Origin: Clostridiales bacterium
GTDB taxonomy: Bacteria > Bacillota > Clostridia > Lachnospirales > Lachnospiraceae
Assembly (NCBI GenBank): GCA_019418195.1
Contig: DYCJ01000075.1
Span: forward strand, 1-8,477
DNA: 8,477 nt
Reading direction: 5' to 3'
Shown: piece after piece, positions 1 through 6,071 of the stretch
Layout of the letters: every line of letters begins with the position of its first letter
Numbering within the stretch: position 1 is the first letter of the stretch
Notes under the pieces: model-generated
The model's input: the letters and a program-made list of their open reading frames with translations, nothing else
Database searches by the model: none
What the model was told of the DNA's origin: nothing
Position numbers and translations under genes: made by a program

Positions 1-689
1 TCATCTGTCAATTCGCTGAGTACATCGGGCAATTCAATGTCGTAACGCTCCACAATGTCTTTAAAATAAACCTCAGTGAAAAGATTTTGCAAATAGGTCA
101 TTTTCTCTGCGTTGCTCTTCTTTGTTAAAACAAGCGGCATACCGCCGTACAAAGCATATTCTTCATAGGCTTCGGATTTATCCCCGCCCATATATGCGAA
201 GCATTCTGCAAAAGAGAGGGGAAAAACTTTTATTTCATCTCCTCTGCCGCGAAATGCAGTCAGAACATCTCTGGTCAGCATTTTGGAATTGCTCCCCGTT
301 ACATAAATATCAACATTGCGAAGCCGCATAAGACCGTTCAGCACATTATAAAGACGGATATTCTCCGGATTTTTCAGTTCCTCTTTCGTAATGGCATACT
401 GTATCTCGTCAATAAGGATATAGTACATATCCTTGTTGACAATTTTTCCGCGGATATATCGCGACAACTCATCAGGATCACGATATTTCAAATAAAGATC
501 ATCGTCCAGGGCGATCATAATGATCTGTTCCTCTTTTACCCCGCTTTCCAGCAGATGATCATAAAAAAGATTGAACAGCAGGAAACTTTTGCCGCATCTT
601 CGAATTCCGGTGATCACTTTGATCATCCCGTTTCCCTTTTTGCCGGTCATCTTGTCAAGATACTCGTTTCGTTGGATAACGTTCTGCAT
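1..689 (-). CDS. AAA_14/DUF4143-family ATPase, partial (C-terminus beyond window edge)
   Basis: The minus-strand frame is open from ATG at 689 to the left edge, giving 229 residues. The start is supported by AGGAGG (696-701) six bases upstream. Walker A is GIRRCGKS (residues 28-35) and Walker B is YILIDE (90-95), followed by a TGSNSKML sensor-like motif (131-138) and FRGRGDEI (146-153). Further on, YGGMPLVL and KDIVERYDI are typical of the linker into DUF4143. Full family members are about 400 residues, so the C-terminal DUF4143 part should lie outside the window. These ATPases are abundant in gut Firmicutes and Bacteroidetes. Their partner and biological role are not established, and many genomes carry several copies. 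The gene is transcribed divergently from purC and shows no obvious functional tie to it. Family assignment is firm; the function is unknown. Confidence 0.9.
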   Translation of the reverse strand, partial: MQNVIQRNEYLDKMTGKKGNGMIKVITGIRRCGKSFLLFNLFYDHLLESGVKEEQIIMIALDDDLYLKYRDPDELSRYIRGKIVNKDMYYILIDEIQYAITKEELKNPENIRLYNVLNGLMRLRNVDIYVTGSNSKMLTRDVLTAFRGRGDEIKVFPLSFAECFAYMGGDKSEAYEEYALYGGMPLVLTKKSNAEKMTYLQNLFTEVYFKDIVERYDIELPDVLSELTD

Positions 690-974
690 GGCAGTCCTCC
701 TGATTCTTGAAACTTTCGGATATTTTACCCCAACTTTCAACTATAGTATGCCACTGTTTGAGGAAATTATCAAGTATTTCGCTTAAAACTCTGGTGCAAA
801 TGCACTCAAGTTTAAAGTGATCGGGCACAAAACCCTACTGCTTATAACTCATAATCAATACATATAATGAATAAAACACTTGTATTTTTCCTGCTTTTTG
901 TCTACTCTTATATATAGAGTTCTTCTCTCTTTTCACGAGAGGATACTAAATTATGAATAGAAGAGGTATGCGAA
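690..974. other. Divergent intergenic region between the ATPase gene and purC
   Basis: These 285 bases carry the 5' regions of both flanking genes and no credible gene. The half nearest purC is AT-rich. It holds TTGTAT (880-885), TATATA (911-916) and two short inverted repeats: ACTCT/AGAGT (904-908 with 916-920) and CTCTC/GAGAG (925-929 with 937-941). I see neither the conserved core of a purine riboswitch nor a clear PurR box, so how purC is regulated is unresolved. No single purC promoter stands out. The purC start is preceded by a modest AAGAGG-like ribosome binding site near 961-966. Confidence 0.5.
743..773 (-). promoter_or_regulatory. Possible promoter of the AAA_14/DUF4143 ATPase
   Basis: On the minus strand, TTGATA (768-773) and TACTAT (743-748) resemble -35 and -10 boxes. 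They are separated by 19 bp, longer than the preferred 17. The -10 box lies about 54 bp upstream of the ATG at 689. A second A/T-rich hexamer, TAAAAT, lies nearer the gene but has no matching -35. This is motif matching only. Confidence 0.35.
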
Positions 975-1838
975 ATGAAACCGATCAAAGAAGGAAAAGT
1001 ACGCGAGATCTATGATAACGGCGACAGCCTGATCCTTGTAGCTACTGACAGGATCAGCTGCTTTGATGTGATCCTTAAGAACACAATTACCAAGAAAGGA
1101 ACTGTCCTGACACAAATGTCCAAATTCTGGTTCGAGATGACACAGGACATCCTGCCGAACCACATGATCACAACAGATGTAAATGAGATGCCGGAGTTCT
1201 TCCGTCAGCCGCAGTTTGACGGCAACAGCATGATGTGCAGAAAGCTTCAGATGCTTCCCGTTGAGTGCATCGTCCGCGGATACATAACAGGAAGCGGGTG
1301 GGCAAGTTACCAGAAAGACGGCACTGTATGCGGCATCACATTACCGGAAGGATTAAAAGAATCCGACAAGCTGCCTGAGCCGATCTACACACCTTCCACT
1401 AAGGCTGAGATCGGTGACCACGATGAGAATATCTCCTACGAGCAGAGCATCGAGCACCTTGAAAAAGCATTCCCCGGCAAGGGAGAAGAATACGCTCAGA
1501 AACTTCGCGACTATACAATCGCCCTGTATAAGAAATGCGCAGACTACGCCCTGAGCCGCGGCATTATCATCGCGGATACAAAGTTCGAGTTCGGTCTGGA
1601 TGAAGAGGGCAACATCGTACTTGGTGATGAAATGCTCACACCGGACAGCTCACGCTTCTGGCCCGCCGACGGATACGAGCCGGGACACGGACAGCCGTCC
1701 TTCGACAAACAGTTCGCGCGCGACTGGCTGAAAGCTAATCCGGATAACGACTGGACACTTCCGGAAGACATCGTAGAAAAGACGATCGATAAATATCTCC
1801 AGAGCTATGAAATGCTGACAGGGGAAAAATTACAGTAA
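975..1838 (+). CDS. purC: Phosphoribosylaminoimidazole-succinocarboxamide synthase (SAICAR synthetase)
   Basis: This cytosolic enzyme of de novo purine synthesis joins CAIR and aspartate, using ATP, to give SAICAR. The 287-residue protein has the N-terminal GKVREIYD motif (7-14) of the ATP-binding half. The first family signature is VECIVRGYITGSGWASY (96-112) and the second is IIADTKFEFG (198-207). DEMLTPDSSRFW (218-229) follows. At 287 residues it is longer than the roughly 240-residue form in E. coli and B. subtilis and matches the longer, yeast Ade1-like class. It begins at ATG with AAGAGG upstream and ends just before a strong hairpin, so it is probably a single-gene transcript. No other purine gene is visible. 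Nothing essential is missing, and the assignment is secure. Confidence 0.97.
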   Translation: MKPIKEGKVREIYDNGDSLILVATDRISCFDVILKNTITKKGTVLTQMSKFWFEMTQDILPNHMITTDVNEMPEFFRQPQFDGNSMMCRKLQMLPVECIVRGYITGSGWASYQKDGTVCGITLPEGLKESDKLPEPIYTPSTKAEIGDHDENISYEQSIEHLEKAFPGKGEEYAQKLRDYTIALYKKCADYALSRGIIIADTKFEFGLDEEGNIVLGDEMLTPDSSRFWPADGYEPGHGQPSFDKQFARDWLKANPDNDWTLPEDIVEKTIDKYLQSYEMLTGEKLQ

Positions 1839-1855
1839 AAAAATGCTAAACATAC

Positions 1856-1895
1856 AGGCTGTACATCATCATATTCTGAGATGTACAGCCTTTGT
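1856..1895 (+). terminator. Rho-independent terminator after purC
   Basis: AGGCTGTACATC (1856-1867) is perfectly complementary to GATGTACAGCCT (1880-1891). This makes a 12-bp stem that can extend inwards by TCA/TGA past a bulged A. A short T-rich run (TTGTTT) follows. It starts 18 bases after the purC stop, and the potassium channel's ribosome binding site lies just beyond it, so the two genes are probably separate transcripts. The T-tract is interrupted, so termination may be incomplete. Confidence 0.8.
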
Positions 1896-1914
1896 TTAAG
1901 AAGGGGGAAATATC

Positions 1915-3129
1915 TTGCCGGACAGACAAAAAAGAGAACATATCAGATACCGCATTTACGAAATTATCGAAGTGCGCACCGGGGCTGCTGATCCTGCCGC
2001 GCGAATCTATGACTGTATATATTTTCTCACCATCGTCGTCAACCTGACGGTGAGCATCATGCATACATACGAATCATACCGGCTGAAGTACGGAGACCAC
2101 CTGCTCCTTATTGAGAATATCACAGTGGCGATATTCTGCATCGATTACATACTCCGGTTATTCACGGCAAAATATATGTATCCGGAATCAAAAGAGCCGC
2201 GGGCCATACGGAAATATGTCTTCTCCTTTACGGGAATCATAGATGTACTTTCTTTCCTGCCATATTATCTTCCGGTCTTTTTTCCGTCGGGAGCTGTTGC
2301 ATTCCGGCTGCTGAGGGTCATGCGTGTATTCCGGCTCTTTCGGATCAATGCGTACTATAATTCGTTCAAACTCATAACAGAAGTGCTGAACAGCAAGAGG
2401 CAGCAGCTCTTCTCCTCGGTATTCACGATCCTCATTCTCATGCTCGCCTCAAGCCTGTGTATGTATAGTCTGGAGCATGAAGCACAGCCGGAAGTGTTCA
2501 CCAACGCATTTTCCGGGATCTGGTGGGCTGCGTCCACGCTGCTGACTGTGGGATACGGGGATATTTATCCCATCACTACGCTTGGGAAACTGTTCGGTAT
2601 CTTCATCACATTCCTGGGCGTAGGTATGGTCGCGATCCCCACCGGTATCATATCCGCCGGTTTCGTGGACCAGTATTCCCGCATCAAGCGGATGAGCGAA
2701 TACGGTCAAGAAGCTGACGTACACTTTATCAAAATCCACCTGACAGCCCGAGATCCCTGGGTGAAGAAAAGCATCTCCCAGCTCCATCTTCCGGAGCGCG
2801 TCATCGTGGCTGTCGTATTACGCAATCACCGCGCGTTTGTACCAAAGGGGAATTTTGTCCTTCGTCAGGATGACGTAATGGTTCTGGCGGCAGAATCCTT
2901 TCAGGATAAAGAACATATCCGGCTCAAAGAGATCATCCTGCAGAAGAATAATCCGTGGAACGGACAGCGCATCCGGGATCTGGATATCTCCAGACATTCC
3001 GTCATCGTGCTTGTAAAACGTAAGGAAAGAGTCATGATCCCGAACGGGAATCTGATCCTGCGGGAGGGAGATATGGTAATACTTTATTCGGAGATGAGGA
3101 TTGCAAATGTAGAGGAAATTGAGATTTAA
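1915..3129 (+). CDS. Voltage-gated-type potassium channel with two C-terminal RCK_C (TrkA_C) domains
   Basis: This is a predicted six-helix potassium channel subunit of 404 residues in the cytoplasmic membrane, expected to work as a tetramer. Helices are S1 about 31-50, S2 66-87 (with IDYILRLF), S3 104-122 (IIDVLSFLPYYL), S4 129-145, S5 165-186 and S6 223-252. S4 carries Arg131, 134, 137, 140 and 143, one every third residue, the hallmark of a voltage sensor. The selectivity filter is TVGYGD (211-216). The cytoplasmic part holds two related domains, about 268-335 and 339-398, each with the RCK_C pattern: PW near the start, then VPKGNFVLRQDDVMVL or IPNGNLILREGDMVIL. No Rossmann RCK_N (TrkA_N) domain is present. 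The start is TTG at 1915, chosen because AAGGGGG (1901-1907) lies seven bases upstream. RCK_C domains in other potassium transporters bind cyclic di-AMP; binding here is only inferred. Confidence 0.93.
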   Translation: MPDRQKREHIRYRIYEIIEVRTGAADPAARIYDCIYFLTIVVNLTVSIMHTYESYRLKYGDHLLLIENITVAIFCIDYILRLFTAKYMYPESKEPRAIRKYVFSFTGIIDVLSFLPYYLPVFFPSGAVAFRLLRVMRVFRLFRINAYYNSFKLITEVLNSKRQQLFSSVFTILILMLASSLCMYSLEHEAQPEVFTNAFSGIWWAASTLLTVGYGDIYPITTLGKLFGIFITFLGVGMVAIPTGIISAGFVDQYSRIKRMSEYGQEADVHFIKIHLTARDPWVKKSISQLHLPERVIVAVVLRNHRAFVPKGNFVLRQDDVMVLAAESFQDKEHIRLKEIILQKNNPWNGQRIRDLDISRHSVIVLVKRKERVMIPNGNLILREGDMVILYSEMRIANVEEIEI

Positions 3130-3191
3130 ATTTCCAGTGAGCATTTTACCTCCCGTATATCTTCTGTATTTTTCTGGCGTTTTTATCAGGC

Positions 3192-3731
3192 TTGTGTTAT
3201 CATGAACAAAATCTTCCGGATCAGACACCGCTGAATCTGTCGGACATGTATTATAAGACAGATGATTCCCACGCAGGCCTAGAGCTGACAGCGGTGATGC
3301 TGAACATCTCAGGGAAACATAACCGGAAGCTGAAAGAAGCCTGCAGGACACTTAGGGAATACGCTATCTATACTGATAAAGTCCGAAAGTATGTAGAAGC
3401 AATGGAGCTTGCGGACGCGGTGGAGCGGGCAATCCAGGAGTGTATCGCAGGAGGCGTGCTGAAGGATTTTCTGGAGAAGCATAGAGCGGAGGCGAAGGAA
3501 ATGAGTATATTCGAATATGACCAGGAAAAACATATGCTACAGGAACGGGAAGAGGCCTGGGCGGACGGACATAGCGCCGGTCTGAAAGAAGGCAGAGCCG
3601 CCGGGCTGGAAGAGGCTCGCTTGTCTATGATCATACAGATGCTCAAGAACGGAATGAGCGAAGAAGATATTTCCCGTGTGGCGGGAGCGTCGGAGGAAGA
3701 AATCAAGAAAGCGAAAGACTTATCTTTGTAA
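3192..3731 (+). pseudogene. C-terminal remnant of an Rpn / PD-(D/E)XK nuclease-transposase family protein
   Basis: The 179-residue frame matches only the C-terminal part of the Rpn (recombination-promoting nuclease, PD-(D/E)XK transposase) family as common in Clostridia. It has a strand segment with LNLSDMYYK and LELTAVMLNISGKHNRKL, then EACRTLREYAIYTDKVRKYV and AVERAIQECIAGGVLKDFLEKHRAEA. An EYDQEKHMLQEREEAWADG helix, a Gly/Glu-rich coiled region and a C-terminal helix with GMSEEDISRVAGASEEEI complete it. The N-terminal nuclease core, with its catalytic Asp and Glu-x-Lys, is absent. The frame is open upstream only to a stop at 3138-3140, and that stretch shows no nuclease sequence. The TTG start at 3192 has no good ribosome binding site. 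The simplest reading is a 5'-truncated relic. A shortened but expressed C-terminal protein cannot be excluded. Confidence 0.75.
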
Positions 3732-3734
3732 AAA

Positions 3735-3867
3735 CGCAACTTCGATTCCGTGGCTTTGCCACTTCATCCCCTCTGTGTACCTTCACACTAGGCTCGACAA
3801 GACCTCGCCAAGTGTTCAGGCATCAGTCGCGGGCTGGCGCCCTATGCCTTTACTACCATTCGCCGTG
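3735..3867. repeat. Tandem 133-bp intergenic repeat, copy 1
   Basis: This copy starts with CGCAACTTCGATTCC, three bases after the stop of the Rpn remnant. It differs from copy 2 at only three positions (3751, 3761, 3764). It contains a GTGGC-TTT-GCCAC hairpin (3750-3762), ACACT.GGC pairing with GCC.AGTGT around one mismatch, and AGGCAT/ATGCCT enclosing GGGC-TGGC-GCCC. No protein is likely: a 133-bp period is not a multiple of three, so each copy is read in a different frame. It resembles a multi-stem intergenic repeat or structured RNA; I do not recognise the family. Confidence 0.9.
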
Positions 3868-4000
3868 CGCAACTTCGATTCCGCGGCTTTGCCGCTCCAT
3901 CCCCTCTGTGTACCTTCACACTAGGCTCGACAAGACCTCGCCAAGTGTTCAGGCATCAGTCGCGGGCTGGCGCCCTATGCCTTTACTACCATTCGCCGTG
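3868..4000. repeat. Tandem 133-bp intergenic repeat, copy 2
   Basis: This full copy directly abuts copy 1 and is identical to it at 130 of 133 positions. Its first hairpin reads GCGGC-TTT-GCCGC (3883-3895). Against copy 1, the T-A pair 3751/3761 has become a C-G pair 3884/3894, so the stem is kept by two matching changes. The remaining sequence, including both longer stems, is unchanged. Confidence 0.92.
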
Positions 4001-4060
4001 CGCAACTTCGATTCCGCGGCTTTGCCGCTCCATCTCAGTCGCGGGCTGGCGCCCTATGCC
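4001..4060. repeat. Tandem repeat copy 3, with internal deletion and truncated end
   Basis: The first 33 bases (4001-4033) match copy 2 exactly, including the GCGGC/GCCGC hairpin. The sequence then jumps to the unit's CAGTCGCGGGCTGGCGCC segment at 4036. Two bases stand where copy 2 has 56, a net loss of 54 bp that removes the ACACT/AGTGT stem. Similarity ends at ATGCC (4060), 19 bases before the expected end of the unit. Confidence 0.88.
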
Positions 4061-4067
4061 AAATCAC

Positions 4068-4113
4068 AAGAATCCCCTGCGAAAAATGTAAACACTTTTC
4101 GCAGGGGATTCTT
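4068..4113. terminator. 18-bp perfect hairpin, probable bidirectional terminator of the ABC exporter operon
   Basis: AAGAATCCCCTGCGAAAA (4068-4085) is perfectly complementary to 4096-4113, with a 10-base loop. It lies 26 bases beyond the stop of the minus-strand ABC operon, between that operon and the repeat array. The GC-rich core (CCCCTGCG) with A/T-rich stem ends suits termination in either direction. Neither side has a long uninterrupted T-tract. The sequence is directly visible; the terminator role is inferred from placement. Confidence 0.7.
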
Positions 4114-4139
4114 CTGCTTTGTCGCACGGCTTGTAGCCA

Positions 4140-6071
4140 TCACGAAAGCTCTAGTTTCCCTGTATATAACTGATAGTATGTTCCTTTCAGTTTCAGCAGT
4201 TCTTCGTGTGTACCTCTCTCGATAATGCGTCCATGTTCAAGTACCATGATCGCATCGCTGTTGCGGATGGTTGAGAGTCTGTGGGCGATCACGAATACGG
4301 TACGCCCTTTCATCAGGTTATCCATACCTTTCTGCACGATCTGCTCTGTTCTGGTATCGATGGATGACGTTGCCTCATCGAGGATCAGTACCGGCGGATC
4401 CGCGATAGCCGCTCTCGCGATCGCGAGGAGCTGTCTCTGACCCTGGGAGAGTTCTTCACCGTCACCGCTCAGATGTGTGTCATACCCGTTCGGGAGCATG
4501 CGGATAAATCCATCTGCCTGAGCGAGTTTTGCAGCATTTACTACTTCCTCGTCTGTCGCATCCAGTTTACCGTACCGGATGTTCTCTTTGATCGTTCCGG
4601 TGAACAGGTGTGTATCCTGAAGAACGATACCGAGTGACCGTCTCAGGTCAGCTTTCTTTATCTTATTGATATTGATATCGTCATAACGGATCTTACCGTC
4701 CGCCACATCATAGAAGCGGTTGATAAGATTGGTGATCGTCGTCTTGCCCGCTCCGGTGGAACCTACGAAGGCAAGTTTCTGGCCCGGCTTCGCATACAGG
4801 GTCAGATCATGGAGCACCATATGATCCGGCGTATACCCGAATGTCATATCATAGAAACGTACATCGCCTTTGAGTTCCTGATAGGTAACTGTACCGTCTG
4901 CCTTGTGCGGATGTTTCCACGCCCAGAGACCGGTACGCTCCTCACATTCTGTAAGACTGCCGTCCGGATTTCTCTTCGCATTGACAAGAGTCACATAACC
5001 GTCATCCACTTCCGGCTCTTCATCCATCATCCTGAAGATGCGCTCCGCACCTGCAAGAGCCATGATGATCGAGTTGAACTGCTGCGCCACCTGCATGAAC
5101 GGCTGGGTAAAACTCTTCGTAAACTGCAGGTATGACGCCATAACACCCAGGGTGATATTGCCGATGCCCGCTACAGAAAGGAACCCTCCAAATACTGCTG
5201 TCAGCACGAACTGCAGATTTCCGAGGTTTCCGATGATCGGTCCCATCATGCTGGCAAATGTATGCGCATTCGACGCACTCGTAAAGAGCCGCTCATTCAG
5301 CTCGTCAAATTCTTTCTCCGAGATCTTCTCGTGATTAAATACTTTGATGACCCTCTGTCCGTTCATCCGCTCTTCCACAAATCCCGTGATGTCTGCCAGA
5401 TCAAGCTGCTGACGGATGAAATATTTTCCGCTGTTTCCTGTTACCACTTTCGATACCAGGATCATCACAAGGATCATGAGCACGGCAAGCGCTGTCAGGA
5501 TCGGACTCAGGACCAGCATGGAAATAAATGTAACTACAATCGTGAATGCCGACATGAGCACCTGCGGGATAGACTGGTTGATCATCTGACGCAGTGTATC
5601 CGTATCATTCGTGTAGAGACTCATGATCGAGCCATTCGTATTCTGATCGAAATAACGAATCGGAAGCGTCTGCATGTGTTCAAACATCTCATCACGGACA
5701 CGCTTAAGTACGCCCTGGCCGATCACAACCATCATACGGCTGTAGATGAATGTGGAGATCACGCCCAGGAGGAAGATGGTACCCAGGAGTGTCAGCGCCT
5801 GATAGAGTTCTGTATAATCCGGATCCTGCTGGCCGATCAGCGGGATGATAAAGTCATCCAGAAGAAACTTCAGTGACAGGGACACAGAGATCGAAGCAAT
5901 CGAACTCATGAGGATACAGATCAGTACAATGATAAACTGTACCTTATATGTGCTGATCACATAGCCGAGCAGCCTTTTTGCCGTCTTGAGCGTTCCCTTT
6001 GTCACAGCCGGGCCGCCGCCCGCTCTCTGCCGGACAGGCTGTGCGTTACTGTTGTTGTTCTGATCACTCAT
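4140..6071 (-). CDS. ABC exporter half-transporter, catalytically competent subunit (BmrD/LmrD-like)
   Basis: This 643-residue half-transporter has an N-terminal exporter-type membrane domain (about 35-340) and a C-terminal ATPase domain (about 400-640). The ATPase has Walker A GSTGAGKT (437-444), Q-loop Gln485, signature LSQGQ (541-545), Walker B VLILDE with the catalytic Glu566, and H-loop His597 in IAHRLST. The signature departs from LSGGQ, as expected for the subunit that completes the degenerate site of a heterodimer. Residues 355-402, between the domains, form an extended linker with the motif TGLWAWKHP. Hydrophilic Asn/Gln-rich residues precede the first helix. The ATG overlaps the upstream subunit's stop by 8 bp, and AGGGAGG lies eight bases upstream of it. 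It is most likely the partner in a multidrug-type exporter; the substrate cannot be read from sequence. A lipid or peptide exporter is possible. Confidence 0.93.
   Translation of the reverse strand: MSDQNNNSNAQPVRQRAGGGPAVTKGTLKTAKRLLGYVISTYKVQFIIVLICILMSSIASISVSLSLKFLLDDFIIPLIGQQDPDYTELYQALTLLGTIFLLGVISTFIYSRMMVVIGQGVLKRVRDEMFEHMQTLPIRYFDQNTNGSIMSLYTNDTDTLRQMINQSIPQVLMSAFTIVVTFISMLVLSPILTALAVLMILVMILVSKVVTGNSGKYFIRQQLDLADITGFVEERMNGQRVIKVFNHEKISEKEFDELNERLFTSASNAHTFASMMGPIIGNLGNLQFVLTAVFGGFLSVAGIGNITLGVMASYLQFTKSFTQPFMQVAQQFNSIIMALAGAERIFRMMDEEPEVDDGYVTLVNAKRNPDGSLTECEERTGLWAWKHPHKADGTVTYQELKGDVRFYDMTFGYTPDHMVLHDLTLYAKPGQKLAFVGSTGAGKTTITNLINRFYDVADGKIRYDDININKIKKADLRRSLGIVLQDTHLFTGTIKENIRYGKLDATDEEVVNAAKLAQADGFIRMLPNGYDTHLSGDGEELSQGQRQLLAIARAAIADPPVLILDEATSSIDTRTEQIVQKGMDNLMKGRTVFVIAHRLSTIRNSDAIMVLEHGRIIERGTHEELLKLKGTYYQLYTGKLELS

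Noticed and set aside
690..974. Purine riboswitch ahead of purC
   Set aside because: The conserved core sequences and three-way junction expected of that class are not seen.
3735..4060. CRISPR array
   Set aside because: The unit is 133 bp and copies abut with no variable spacers; no cas gene is present.
3995..4130. 8-bp inverted pair GCCGTGCG (3995-4002) and CGCACGGC (4123-4130) as ends of a small mobile element
   Set aside because: It is too short, the same octamer also occurs at 3862-3869, and there is no target-site duplication or transposase.
3676..4225. Plus-strand open frames running through the repeat array and into the hairpin
   Set aside because: The same short peptide recurs because the 133-bp unit is repeated in shifting frames. 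There is no ribosome binding site or recognisable domain, and the 3' part runs antisense into the ABC transporter gene.
5262..5876. 204-codon plus-strand frame antisense to the ABC transporter
   Set aside because: It lies wholly opposite the conserved transporter gene, is rich in His, Arg and Asp as expected for an antisense reading, and has no recognisable domain.
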